A stretch of 34,760 nucleotides of DNA from Clostridiales bacterium (GCA_017554745.1 JAFZHS010000001.1:1-34760); one strand, 5' to 3'; positions 7,741 to 16,289 are shown, counted from the first letter of the stretch. Translations and numbers: made by a program. The notes: generated by a model from the sequence alone, not told the origin.

Positions 7741-9972
7741 TTAATTTCTCTCGGCAACCATGGTTCCGACCCTGCTATTGATCACACCGATCACTTCATC
7801 CAGGCTCTTCTGTCCTTCAAAGTATGCAGGCATCTCCTCAGAAATGATCATTGTTATGGTGTAGTCCGTTGAGTAATAGAAAGAGGCATTCTCTATGAAT
7901 GTGCAGTAATTATCTATAATATCCTGATTTATGGGTGCACCATCCGTCATATTTACAGCTGAAGAAATAAATGCATTTCTGCTCAACGGAATTCCGTTTG
8001 CATAACTCATTATTTCATCATTGATCATTGAAGATATTAATTCCCAACACCCGTCCTGGCAGGATGAGCATGCTGAAATCGAAGCAGAAGAATTAAAAGC
8101 ACAATATACACCGCGTCCGTCCGGAGTCGGCTGTCCTATCAGTTTTCTGTTTCCCAGCGAAGGCCCGTATTCAGTATAGGCAAAAGATATATTTCCAAGG
8201 CTTGCCACTCTTGTCCTTCCTTCATTGTATGTGATCAATTCAGGGACATTGTTATATACATACTCTGCTAATGCTCTGAAATTCTGATTATCAAAATTTA
8301 TGGTCCCGTCATCATTCTCATATAGATCAAAAGATAATCCGATCAGCTGATTAAAGTAATCGATCCTACTGGAATAGCAGTACATCGGATCATTTCCGTT
8401 GCACACATTGGCAACAAAATCACCGTAATCCTGTATCTTGATTCCCGCTCCAAGCCCGGAAGCATCATCGTTATTGATAATAATTCCACTCAAAGATGCA
8501 TCATAAGGAAGTACATATTTCCTTCCGTCTCTATCGGCTGCATCTATAAGGCTCGTAAAATATTCACCGGAACTCAGGGTAAGATCCGATATCTGAGGGG
8601 CGATATTTACCAGATATATACCGTTCTGGATCTCCCTGAAGTCAGAAGCTCCCAATATCACATCAGGTCCCTCTCCGGATCTTATGTCAGTCATTAGTTC
8701 ATTGATCTTCTCACTTCTTGCCCTGTTTCGTTCGGCATTATAGTTTTCTTCAGCAGCATCCCAGTCGAATATAGTCCAATAGTTGTATTCTTCATTGTTT
8801 ATTACAAAATACTCTTCACTGGTTCTATTAAATGCACATATTCCCTCTGCTTCCAATGCGGTTATCGGCTCCAGATGTGCTGCCTCGATGATCTGTTTGC
8901 CGGCATTGGGATTAGTGTTTGCCTTATCCATTACAACTATTGTATTCTCCCAGCCATACATATTCGCTTTTATAACGATCCTGTCAGCACTTACTGAAAC
9001 GATCTGACAAGCATCATAGATATTGTAAGATAATAACGAATTGTTGAAATCCAAAAGGATAGTCCGGTCAGTATCTGAAGCGCCCTCAGCAATCAGACAG
9101 TGTCCGTCCACGTTGACTTCTCCCTGATAATCTGATATCTCGCTAATAGAAAACGTTTCTGTATTAAGAAGCATATATGCCTGTCTTCCGAAAGTAGTAA
9201 CAGACATTACTATATTGTTGTCATCGTACTTCTCGAAAGTATCGATATAGTCGATATTGTCTGTTCGCACTCTATAACAATTGTCATCTTCCAGCGCATA
9301 AACACAGTATCCGCCTTCTTCTGCCGAACCACTGACGTAGCATTTCATAAATGCTGTGCCATTAACACAAACAACTGAATTGACAGTGACATTATCGACA
9401 TCAGAATCCGAATCAAAGTCTATCTCGGTCAGTTCTCCGACAGTACCATTTTCGACATTCACATCACATATATATGACCTGAGCCCACGGGAATCAGCAT
9501 GCTGAATGGCAACAATCATCTTAGTCTGTCCATTATCTTCGTAGATACCGCCAACATCATTCACAAAACCTTCATCTGACGATATCAGGGAATTAAGATC
9601 GAATATTCCCACCAGCGTCCCTTCGCTACCGGAAGCGATACTGTAACAGGCTATTTCATTGATTCTTCTGTCAGACCCATCCACATATTCATATCCGCCG
9701 AAATATATATATACATTGTTTTCTGTTATAGCCTTAAGATTACTGTTTACCATTACATCAGAAGAATTGACATCAAAAGATAATTCGTCCGATATGACAG
9801 AAAACTCTGTGCTGTCCCACCATTCATCATCAGCTACGATATACTTCGGTGTATTAAGGTTATGATCTATATCAGCGTAGGGATCTTTCTTTCCGCAGGA
9901 AGTAATCGAATTCAACATAAATAATAATACTAATGTCAGTGATAATATCTTAGTTAATCTTATCTTGTTCAT
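7741..9972 (-). CDS. large lipoprotein with solute-binding-protein-like C-terminal half
   Basis: 743 aa from the ATG at 9972, preceded by AAGGAGAC. The signal peptide ends in a lipobox ITSC (Cys26). Residues of roughly 50-400 are beta-rich with repeated short strands, possibly a propeller. The second half has the pattern of extracellular solute-binding proteins (GPDVILGASDF, then a Y-x-LPYDASLSGIIINND segment and a GxPLSRNAF segment near the end). No permease or ATPase of an ABC importer is adjacent, so import is not established. It may instead sense or bind a sugar or peptide outside the cell. The gene overlaps the upstream membrane-protein gene by 23 nt. Confidence 0.7.
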   Translation of the reverse strand: MNKIRLTKILSLTLVLLFMLNSITSCGKKDPYADIDHNLNTPKYIVADDEWWDSTEFSVISDELSFDVNSSDVMVNSNLKAITENNVYIYFGGYEYVDGSDRRINEIACYSIASGSEGTLVGIFDLNSLISSDEGFVNDVGGIYEDNGQTKMIVAIQHADSRGLRSYICDVNVENGTVGELTEIDFDSDSDVDNVTVNSVVCVNGTAFMKCYVSGSAEEGGYCVYALEDDNCYRVRTDNIDYIDTFEKYDDNNIVMSVTTFGRQAYMLLNTETFSISEISDYQGEVNVDGHCLIAEGASDTDRTILLDFNNSLLSYNIYDACQIVSVSADRIVIKANMYGWENTIVVMDKANTNPNAGKQIIEAAHLEPITALEAEGICAFNRTSEEYFVINNEEYNYWTIFDWDAAEENYNAERNRARSEKINELMTDIRSGEGPDVILGASDFREIQNGIYLVNIAPQISDLTLSSGEYFTSLIDAADRDGRKYVLPYDASLSGIIINNDDASGLGAGIKIQDYGDFVANVCNGNDPMYCYSSRIDYFNQLIGLSFDLYENDDGTINFDNQNFRALAEYVYNNVPELITYNEGRTRVASLGNISFAYTEYGPSLGNRKLIGQPTPDGRGVYCAFNSSASISACSSCQDGCWELISSMINDEIMSYANGIPLSRNAFISSAVNMTDGAPINQDIIDNYCTFIENASFYYSTDYTITMIISEEMPAYFEGQKSLDEVIGVINSRVGTMVAERN

Positions 9973-10717
9973 TTGAGGTCTCCTTCGTAACTTTGTGTTT
10001 ATGTCCTTGCACAAGGCAAGTAATCAGCAAACATATAAATCCAAAGTATAAAAATGAATACCACAACGGGAAAACACTTCCGATATAAATAGCTTCGTAA
10101 TGTTCGGCAAGATTGGCATTAGACAACGGCAAAATCCACTTCCAAACATAACCTTTATAACACGAATATATATTTAAAGCCGATATTATAGCTATCATTG
10201 TTATTCCATATGTTCTTTTATTTATAATGGTACAAAATTTCACAACGAGAGAAAACATGTTTATCAAAGCATAAACCAACAAAATACTATATACAAAGGA
10301 TACCACGGGTGTCTTTTGTGTATATAAATATACTGGTATGCCTATCCTGTTTTTTATACAGGAAAAACTCCATTTGCGTCCCACATAAGCAACAGGAATA
10401 ACAAATAAAAATAACAGAATAATAATGACTACAACAAATAATCCACTGTACACGAAGTGACTAAACATATCCCATTGATTTCTTCTTACATCACCTTTTC
10501 GCTTGAACATTATCGTATTAAAGATTGTCCCTGCAATAGTTAAGGGTATTATTTCCCAAGTGTTAGCAATTGCTATAAATGGCTCTAAACAATTGATAGA
10601 GAAACCATTATCAAAGAAACTACAATAGCCCGCCGATACCGTCTTAAAAATCGACACTAACACCAAGCCAGCAACTAAAAAGTATATGGGATCGATTCTT
10701 TTGTCTCTTACGTTCAT
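9950..10717 (-). CDS. polytopic membrane protein of unknown function
   Basis: 255 aa with about six hydrophobic helices (near 10-30, 45-65, 90-115, 135-160, 170-188 and 220-240) and a charged C-terminal tail. No family is recognised. Its start lies 3 nt after the stop of the lipoprotein gene and its end overlaps the next lipoprotein gene, so the three are a coupled operon. It could be a permease-like or anchoring component for the two lipoproteins. This is inference from context. Confidence 0.65.
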   Translation of the reverse strand: MNVRDKRIDPIYFLVAGLVLVSIFKTVSAGYCSFFDNGFSINCLEPFIAIANTWEIIPLTIAGTIFNTIMFKRKGDVRRNQWDMFSHFVYSGLFVVVIIILLFLFVIPVAYVGRKWSFSCIKNRIGIPVYLYTQKTPVVSFVYSILLVYALINMFSLVVKFCTIINKRTYGITMIAIISALNIYSCYKGYVWKWILPLSNANLAEHYEAIYIGSVFPLWYSFLYFGFICLLITCLVQGHKHKVTKETSNEQDKIN

Positions 10718-10720
10718 AAA

Positions 10721-11860
10721 TCAATACCCCGGATTTATCGTTCGATATTCATTAAGTTCTCCAGTAGAAGGATCTACGAAAAATGAATGAGTTTCTTCCG
10801 CCTTAGCATCATATATATTAATCTTCCACATTGGATATAGCAGATAAGCATCATTCCATTGAACGGGTATCTCGTCTAAATATAACCCCTCATACAGTTC
10901 AATCGGGTAATATGCATAAAGGAATTCAATTTTATAAACGACAAATAGTTGTTTTTTCGGAAGGTAATCGCTTACTATTTGCAATACCTGTTCAACATAA
11001 AAGTTTATCGATATATCCTCAGAAACAGAAATATTGTTGATTCCACGAAAAATATCAACAACATCTATGACACCCGGTGCAACATAAAAAGTCACACAAC
11101 GCCAAGAGGAAGGGATAACATCTGTTTGATCCGAGTAATACCCGTTCTCATTGTCAACAGGCATACCTGCTACTTCTGCCTGAGAATAACATGCTATAAC
11201 CTTTTTCCCACTTCCAATCCCGAATACTTTGATTTTCTGAGTATAAAGATCTATATTTTGATCCATATATGGAATATGAATACTATGAAGCACACTATTG
11301 TTATATGCAATAATATCAGATATAACTACCTGTCCATCAAGCAGTTCATAGCACTCATTTTGGTGCTCATCAAATTCATTTATACAGAATTCTTCATCTA
11401 CAGATTGAAATTCTGGAACAAAACTAGGTCTAAATGCTTCTCCTTTAGCAGAAGCAATTCTACCTGTATTAATATGCACAACCGAATGAAGGTATTCGCC
11501 ACATATCGTTCCATCATCATAATTTAACACTAATGTGTTGCTTTCTGAATTCTTAGCAATATATTCTCTGTTTATATTATCATATATCGATTCTAAGCAT
11601 CTATAGTACTCATCAATATCAGTTTCAGATAAAGGAACCAGCGGTATACCTTCCGCCCTATACGAGCAATATGAACTATCAAGATTCTGATATAACTCTA
11701 CTGTATGAGACAGATCCAAATTATCATACAATGTATAATATATATAATCTGAGTCTTCCTCCCTTACCACCATTTTGTCAACTAATGGACTTGGACGACA
11801 AGCTGTGATAGTAACAGAAAGAATCATAAATAGTACTGTTAGTGTCTTTTTCTTTATCAT
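10721..11860 (-). CDS. lipoprotein of unknown function
   Basis: 379 aa from the ATG at 11860 (ATAGGG upstream); an ATG at 11881 has no ribosome site. The signal peptide ends in TITAC (Cys21). The C-terminal 80 residues (YYPIELYEGL, LLYPMWKINIYD, FFVDPSTGEL) resemble PepSY/YycI-like extracellular folds, in which a G-E-L-like turn ends the domain. I do not recognise the whole protein. It is the first of three coupled envelope genes and is preceded by a strong hairpin that may set its expression lower than the upstream secreted gene. Confidence 0.65.
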   Translation of the reverse strand: MIKKKTLTVLFMILSVTITACRPSPLVDKMVVREEDSDYIYYTLYDNLDLSHTVELYQNLDSSYCSYRAEGIPLVPLSETDIDEYYRCLESIYDNINREYIAKNSESNTLVLNYDDGTICGEYLHSVVHINTGRIASAKGEAFRPSFVPEFQSVDEEFCINEFDEHQNECYELLDGQVVISDIIAYNNSVLHSIHIPYMDQNIDLYTQKIKVFGIGSGKKVIACYSQAEVAGMPVDNENGYYSDQTDVIPSSWRCVTFYVAPGVIDVVDIFRGINNISVSEDISINFYVEQVLQIVSDYLPKKQLFVVYKIEFLYAYYPIELYEGLYLDEIPVQWNDAYLLYPMWKINIYDAKAEETHSFFVDPSTGELNEYRTINPGY

Positions 11861-11894
11861 ATATACCCTATCATAATTCATTTTGTTTATAAAT

Positions 11895-11920
11895 CAGGAG
11901 CAACCATGAGGTTGCTCCTG
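11895..11920 (-). terminator. hairpin between secreted-protein and lipoprotein genes
   Basis: CAGGAGCAAC and GTTGCTCCTG form a perfect 10-bp stem with a 6-nt loop. On the minus strand only ATTTATAAAC follows, so it may be a leaky terminator or an mRNA-stabilising end that lets some transcription into the lipoprotein operon. Confidence 0.6.
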
Positions 11921-11945
11921 ACAAAATCTACTCCGCTGCTATTCA

Positions 11946-12353
11946 TTAGCACTTTGATACCGTTCCTCTTGCAACCGCAGTTCCATTATTAGGAATGTAA
12001 TTCAGAGTAAAAGTGAATGTAATATAACTCTGTCCAGAAGGAGCTCCATTATAACCAAAGTGCTTCGAGCCCGTAGTTGTAAATGTATATGGTGTACCTG
12101 TCGCATATGGACACGATACTGTGACCGATCTATTTGTTGCTGTTCCGGATAATTCTGTTACAACAACATCATATCCAGCACCAGAAACATAAATATCACT
12201 ATAATCATATTTAATCAAATTATAGGTTGAGTTTGTGTACTGAACATGAAAATTGTCAGAATTAGTAGCTGCGCTTGAAATTGTAACCACAGATCCAAGA
12301 ACAAACATCGCTGATAATAAAGCTAACAGCATTTTTCTTGTAATACTTCTCAT
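11946..12353 (-). CDS. small secreted protein of unknown function
   Basis: 135 aa from the ATG at 12353, which has GTGGAGG at ideal spacing. A Sec signal peptide (MRSITRKMLLALLSAMFVLG, cleavage near SSAA) is followed by about 100 residues rich in Thr, Ser, Tyr and Gly with alternating hydrophobic residues, suggesting a beta-sandwich. There is a Cys in VSCPY and a C-terminal SKC, which could form one disulfide. No family is recognised. Like the related-looking gene upstream it may be an exported toxin, adhesin or signal, but nothing in the sequence decides this. Confidence 0.65.
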   Translation of the reverse strand: MRSITRKMLLALLSAMFVLGSVVTISSAATNSDNFHVQYTNSTYNLIKYDYSDIYVSGAGYDVVVTELSGTATNRSVTVSCPYATGTPYTFTTTGSKHFGYNGAPSGQSYITFTFTLNYIPNNGTAVARGTVSKC

Positions 12354-12526
12354 ATAAACCTCCACTGCGATGTGAATAATAATTCTTCAGGCTGACGGAT
12401 GATATAATCACGATTCAAACAATAAAACATGCTTGCCCATTCAGCCATCAAAGGTCCTTCATTATTTGCTTACAAACTGACTACCACATAGGTCTGCACC
12501 TCCATAAACAAAGCCAACGCAATTCC

Positions 12527-12555
12527 TTGTTTACACTGATCAGAGGTGCTATACT
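12527..12555 (+). promoter_or_regulatory. plus-strand promoter in the intergenic region
   Basis: TTGTTT (12527-12532) and TATACT (12550-12555) are 17 bp apart and the -10 is extended by TGC. No protein gene follows on this strand; instead a terminator lies about 95 nt downstream. A dyad (GCACCTC at 12496-12502, GAGGTGC at 12543-12549) spans the promoter. Confidence 0.6.
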
Positions 12556-12561
12556 TCACAT

Positions 12562-12656
12562 ATAGAAAGCACTCGATCAGGAAACTCCTACTCGATGTTT
12601 TCTTGTTTTCTTAACGAGTTGCCCGTCTGGTCGCCAAACTTTGCGGGCAACTTTTT
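12562..12656 (+). ncRNA. candidate small RNA between two secreted-protein genes
   Basis: The start is predicted about 7 nt after an extended -10, and the end at a hairpin plus T5. The interval of about 95 nt holds two CTCGAT copies and a CU-rich stretch (ACTCCT) that could pair with AGGAG-type ribosome sites. Both flanking genes are on the other strand, and neither overlaps it. No RNA family is recognised, and it is a prediction from promoter and terminator only. Confidence 0.4.
12617..12656 (+). terminator. intrinsic terminator on the plus strand
   Basis: AGTTGCCCG and CGGGCAACT (12617-12625, 12644-12652) form a 9-bp stem followed on the plus strand by TTTTT. On the minus strand, where the neighbouring gene ends at 12660, there is no T-run, so its orientation fits a plus-strand transcript. 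Confidence 0.7.
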
Positions 12657-12659
12657 ATG

Positions 12660-13251
12660 TTAAGTGGTAGTTCCAAATTGCCCAGAATCATTACACGTTA
12701 GTCTAAGCGAATAACTAATGCTACTAGATCCACTTGTCGCTGTACCTGAGATTCTTGCATATGCTACTGAAGGACTTAGATTTCCCGAAGATATGGTAGG
12801 TGTACTTGTCCATGTACTATAAAAAGGTTTCGAAAAAGATCCGCTTGCAGTTATTGTAGTGCAAGAGCCCGTCGAATACCTAAACTTACCAGTAACACTT
12901 ATCGTAAATATCTTCATGGAAAGATCATTATAATATGATTGCGAGGCTGTATTACTCGTATCTGTAGAGGTAATAATCGACTCTCCTATAGTTGTTACAG
13001 ATACAATTCGATTATCATAATCAATATCGATGCTAAAATCTGTAACAGAATCTGGATCTATATCATCAACAGACTCTGGTGAAACTGAACGAATTACCTC
13101 CTGAAACTCCGCGTAACTATCAACCTCGTGTGTCTCAAGATATTTGATAAGGCTATACTCGCCCTCATCTGAATCAGTCTTAGGGTTAGCCCACCCCCCC
13201 CATAACACACAAAGTCGCAATTGTCAATAGGATCGCCAACATTCTCTTCAT
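12660..13251 (-). pseudogene. secreted protein with frame broken at a G8 tract (possibly phase-variable)
   Basis: The true start is the ATG at 13251, preceded by AGGAGG. It opens a signal peptide (MKRMLAILLTIATLCVMGG) but runs into TAA after a run of eight G (minus strand). With seven G the frame joins GWANPKTDSDEG and continues to 12660, giving 196 aa with a complete signal peptide. The downstream frame can also be read alone from a TTG at 13220, but that lacks both signal peptide and ribosome site. The mature part has an acidic first half and a Ser/Thr-rich beta-like second half with two Cys. Function is unknown. The tract may be a phase switch, a real mutation or a base-calling error. Confidence 0.7.
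13194..13201. repeat. homopolymer tract C8 (G8 on the coding strand)
   Basis: Eight consecutive C on the plus strand, within the signal-peptide codons of the secreted-protein gene. Length changes of one base by slipped-strand mispairing would switch the frame. Confidence 0.85.
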
Positions 13252-13269
13252 AATTGTTACCTCCTGGCT

Positions 13270-13869
13270 TTAATTATTTGAATCTAATGAAGTCTGCTCA
13301 CCAATAACCGGTGTTCCCTCTATATATTTTCTGTTTGACAGCCCATGATTTACTACAAACAGCCATGTCAGGATTACTATTATCAAAATGATAAGACACG
13401 TAACAGCAACAATTGTCGTCCGTATCTTTTTGTGCCGAAGTTCTGCGACACTCAAGTCTAATGCCTTCTTGTATGATTCAACCGCTCTTGATTGTTCATC
13501 GAGCTTGGACAATAATTGCTTATTCTGCGCCTGTAATTCCTTTATAAGTTCATCCTGTTTCTTACTGTATTCATCATGTTTCGACACTATTGATTCATTA
13601 ATAGTCTCCTGCCCCGTTACAAGGTTATCAACGCTGTCAGATATCCTTTCGAGAACATTAGTAGAATATGCCGTGTCATCTTCGCTTAAAAGTTCTTCCT
13701 CAGAGACACCGATGAATTTAGCAACTCTACTTAGTTCATCAGCATTGGGTTTCGACTTATTTTGCTCCCATCTAGAAATCGTGCGTCTTGTTACACCAAG
13801 GAATCCTGCTAAATCCTCTTGAGAAAAATTATTGTTTTCTCTGTATTGTTTTATTCTCAAGCCTGACAA
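13270..13869 (-). CDS. membrane-anchored XRE-family regulator
   Basis: 199 aa from a TTG at 13869, chosen because GGAGGAG lies 6 nt upstream. The in-frame GTG at 13884 sits only a few bases from the predicted transcription start. An HTH (LRIKQYRENNNFSQEDLAGFLGVTRRTISRWEQNKSKP, given here by its ends at about residues 3-40) is followed by a coiled coil of about 70 residues and one membrane helix near the C-terminus (TTIVAVTCLIILIIVILTW). An external domain of about 25 residues follows. A DNA-binding domain tethered to the membrane could respond to an envelope signal. It heads the minus-strand cargo module and probably controls the secreted and lipoprotein genes downstream. Confidence 0.85.
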   Translation of the reverse strand: MSGLRIKQYRENNNFSQEDLAGFLGVTRRTISRWEQNKSKPNADELSRVAKFIGVSEEELLSEDDTAYSTNVLERISDSVDNLVTGQETINESIVSKHDEYSKKQDELIKELQAQNKQLLSKLDEQSRAVESYKKALDLSVAELRHKKIRTTIVAVTCLIILIIVILTWLFVVNHGLSNRKYIEGTPVIGEQTSLDSNN

Positions 13870-13887
13870 GTTAGACTCCTCCACGAA

Positions 13888-13915
13888 ATATTATGTTTTC
13901 AGTCTATGGTATCAA
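13888..13915 (-). promoter_or_regulatory. promoter of the membrane-anchored XRE gene
   Basis: Minus strand TTGATA (13910-13915) and TAATAT (13888-13893), spacer 16 bp. The start codon follows about 19 nt after the -10 when the TTG is used. Confidence 0.6.
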
Positions 13916-13941
13916 AAACCAGTTTTCAAGAGACATTTTCC

Positions 13942-13957
13942 TGTCCCATATGGGACA
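13942..13957. promoter_or_regulatory. 16-bp palindromic operator candidate
   Basis: TGTCCCATATGGGACA is a perfect palindrome about 27 bp upstream of the XRE promoter -35, and a half-site TGGGACA recurs at 14009-14015. It is a plausible binding site for the adjacent XRE regulator. Confidence 0.6.
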
Positions 13958-14068
13958 ACCTCTAAAAGGAAACCGCGTATTTTCAATGCTTAGAACTTGT
14001 TTTTCAATGGGACACACCATTTTTACTCCACAAAATATTTATCATCAAATTCTTCCCCACTATTCAAT

Positions 14069-15085
14069 TCATTCATGTCTACAAACTATCAACATCCGAA
14101 TTAATGAATACACTATAAATATCAATATTTGAAGCGCAGCCAGATTCAACGATAATATACTTCTGATCTCTTCAGCCAGGAAAAGTGTTATAGCAATATC
14201 CGCAGTGATTGCTATAACCGTATGCCTGTCCCACAGATTCTCCCGAACATAACCACCATAAATGAAGAGTGCGAACCCAAATCCGAAGAGAATTACCCCA
14301 ATCAAGATCACCATAACAACGATAAGCAATACCCAATACACAATACCAGATGCGGACGGGTTCTCAATTATAAAGGCTAACTCTGCTACATCACGACCAA
14401 TACGTTCTATCAAGAAATAAAGACCTACAAAGCTTTTCCACAGTACAGTGAAGAAAGCCACAATATCCTCTTGTATTACCGGCGTTGTTATCGCCTGTAA
14501 TATCGATGATATCAGTCCGTATATCAACACCGTCATAAACTCAACCTGATATGTTACAGTCATGGTCTTGTACTTCCTTGAAAGTTCCTCCTGCTTTGAC
14601 TCGGTCTGGCGATCATTATACTGTTTACGGGATTTGTATTCCCATTCAAGTCTGGCACGGTCAGCCTTTATGAGATTCTCCGCTTTTGTTTTGATCTCCA
14701 GGTCAATGTGATCTTCCTTTTCACGCAATCTGCTTTCGCGATCAGCAAGAGCTGACTCTTTACGATTCAGCTCCTGTCTATCCGCCTCACATGCTGATTT
14801 GATGACCTCGGCTTCGCTTCTGGCCTTCAGACCTGCTGCCATCATCTCTTTGCTCCTCTGGAGTTGAAGATCGCTCGCGCTTAAGTTCTCGATCTTTTCG
14901 TTCAGAGATACTATTGTCTCGCTTTTCTTCAGAAGCTCGTTCTTTAGTATCAAGATCTCTGATGAAAGATTCGATATCCTCTCTTGTGCTTTGGAGTTCT
15001 CCGCTATTTCCAGTTCCAACTGCGCCTGAGCTTTCTCCGCTATACATAAGAGATCTTCTATCTTTAAGTCGTTTGAATCGTTCAT
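14069..15085 (-). CDS. coiled-coil membrane protein (DUF6040-like) beside the relaxase
   Basis: 338 aa. Residues 1-170 are a long charged coiled coil, followed by about four or five membrane helices (near 185-205, 215-235, 250-280, 295-312 and 315-333). It resembles the DUF6040 proteins found beside MobA/MobL relaxases in Clostridia; the exact role is unknown. AAAGGAGG lies 9 nt before the ATG. Its first 299 nt overlap the end of the relaxase gene in another frame, and the same region codes for plausible coiled coil in both. The position suggests a part in mobilization or entry exclusion, which is inference. Confidence 0.7.
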   Translation of the reverse strand: MNDSNDLKIEDLLCIAEKAQAQLELEIAENSKAQERISNLSSEILILKNELLKKSETIVSLNEKIENLSASDLQLQRSKEMMAAGLKARSEAEVIKSACEADRQELNRKESALADRESRLREKEDHIDLEIKTKAENLIKADRARLEWEYKSRKQYNDRQTESKQEELSRKYKTMTVTYQVEFMTVLIYGLISSILQAITTPVIQEDIVAFFTVLWKSFVGLYFLIERIGRDVAELAFIIENPSASGIVYWVLLIVVMVILIGVILFGFGFALFIYGGYVRENLWDRHTVIAITADIAITLFLAEEIRSILSLNLAALQILIFIVYSLIRMLIVCRHE

Positions 15086-16289
15086 TGATAGTTTCCTCCT
15101 TTGCCGTGATCATTTGCTTTAATTGCTCAATTCGCTTATCTGTTTTTGCAATGTCTTGTTCTGTCTCATCAGCTGCTCGTTTAATTGCAGTAATTCGTCC
15201 AGCTGCTCTCTCAAGGAATCGTTTTCCCGGTACAATTCCTCTATTTCCGCCTGCTGCTTTTCCAGGATCTCCTGCATCTGCTCCTGCAAATTCAAGATCT
15301 CCACGATGTCTTCTAAGTTCTTTATATCGGTCATATATTGCCCTCGCTTTCCCGGTGATCAGTTTAGTTATCTCTGATACCGCTTTTCTTACCTGTTCTC
15401 TTATGGAATTGCGTTCCTTGATGTCCCTGTTGATCTGGCATCTGTCGGCAATCTTGCCTTCGCCTTCCATCTGCCTTGCAACTATCCCTTCGTGTATCGT
15501 CGGTTCGATATCTAACCCTTGCCGCTCATAGCTTCTGTGATCGATCTGTTTATCTTTTTCAAGATATCTGTTGCAGTGTTCAGCCCACGACGATCTCCAC
15601 TTCTCAGCCTTAGAATGTTCATTCCAGTCGTTTGCCGGTATTGTTATCTTCTCCCAAAGATATTCCGTTCCTTTGCCTTCTCTGACCCTTGTTTTCTGAT
15701 TCCCGTTTTTATCCAACTGCGGTATTCGATATTGTGATGTTGCTTCTTTGTTTTTAGGATTGTAAGAAGGAATTAACGGGTCGTATATCGGCCTGCCTTG
15801 TGAATCTCTGCTATTGGCAAAAACGGTCTTTTGCTTCTGGAGCCATTTCTCATGTTCGTCTATACCGCGAAGAGTCAGCATGATATGTGCGTGCGGATTG
15901 CCGTCACCTTTATCGTGAAGTGCCCAGTCAGCGATCATGCCCTCAGTTATGAAGTTATCTTCGATATAACTTCTGACGCAAGCTATCTGTTGTTCGCGTG
16001 TCATTTCCGCCGGTAATGCCACTTCAATCTCACGGGCGAATTGTGCATCTGATCGTTTCTCGATCTGCTGCACTTCGTTCCAGAGCACTTCGCGTTTTTC
16101 ATACCGCTTTGGCGCGTTATGCGGAAGAATGATCTCGTTCATTATCACTCCGCCTTTACGCGTGAAGTCGTGCGTCAGACCGGTCTCATCGTTATACAAC
16201 TTCTCGCCGGACCGATATGCAGCAGAAGCTACAGCGGATCTGCCGCCCGCACGACTGATTATCTTTATCGAGCAATGGTATATTGACAT
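14787..16289 (-). CDS. mobA: MOB-Q (MobA/MobL) relaxase
   Basis: 500 aa from the ATG at 16289, which has AAAGGAGGAACC upstream. An upstream in-frame ATG at 16424 would put 45 residues over the oriT region and has no ribosome site. The N-terminus MSIYHCSIKIISR, the SAVASAAYRSG motif (18-28, Tyr25 as candidate nicking residue) and the HDKGDGNPHAHIML metal site (125-138) are diagnostic of MOB-Q relaxases. The C-terminal 200 residues are charged coiled coil (ITAIKRAADETEQDIAKTDK). It nicks oriT and pilots the strand to the recipient. The oriT lies just upstream and two MobC-like genes precede it. The 3' end overlaps two other frames. Confidence 0.9.
   Translation of the reverse strand: MSIYHCSIKIISRAGGRSAVASAAYRSGEKLYNDETGLTHDFTRKGGVIMNEIILPHNAPKRYEKREVLWNEVQQIEKRSDAQFAREIEVALPAEMTREQQIACVRSYIEDNFITEGMIADWALHDKGDGNPHAHIMLTLRGIDEHEKWLQKQKTVFANSRDSQGRPIYDPLIPSYNPKNKEATSQYRIPQLDKNGNQKTRVREGKGTEYLWEKITIPANDWNEHSKAEKWRSSWAEHCNRYLEKDKQIDHRSYERQGLDIEPTIHEGIVARQMEGEGKIADRCQINRDIKERNSIREQVRKAVSEITKLITGKARAIYDRYKELRRHRGDLEFAGADAGDPGKAAGGNRGIVPGKRFLERAAGRITAIKRAADETEQDIAKTDKRIEQLKQMITAKEETINERFKRLKDRRSLMYSGESSGAVGTGNSGELQSTREDIESFIRDLDTKERASEEKRDNSISERKDRELKRERSSTPEEQRDDGSRSEGQKRSRGHQISM
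15119..15334 (-). CDS. small coiled-coil protein inside the relaxase gene (possible)
   Basis: 71 aa, almost wholly a Leu/Gln/Glu coiled coil with regular heptads (LNLQEQMQEILEKQQAEIEE and onward). It has a GAGGG at 8 nt before its ATG and lies wholly within the relaxase gene in another frame, the same frame as the downstream coiled-coil membrane protein. It may be a real overlapping gene or an effect of Lys/Glu-rich codons read out of frame. Confidence 0.4.
   Translation of the reverse strand: MTDIKNLEDIVEILNLQEQMQEILEKQQAEIEELYRENDSLREQLDELLQLNEQLMRQNKTLQKQISELSN

Noticed and set aside
11946..13251. Secreted proteins considered as lactococcin 972-type bacteriocins.
   Set aside because: Size, residue pattern and the lack of the typical large membrane partner and ABC ATPase do not match.
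13388..13822. A 144-codon plus-strand open frame opposite the XRE gene.
   Set aside because: It mirrors the XRE regulator, is rich in Ser/Cys/Leu as expected of an antisense frame, and has no ribosome site.
14936..15531. Long plus-strand open frame opposite the relaxase.
   Set aside because: Antisense to well-supported relaxase codons, with low-complexity Ser/Leu/Pro composition and no start signals.
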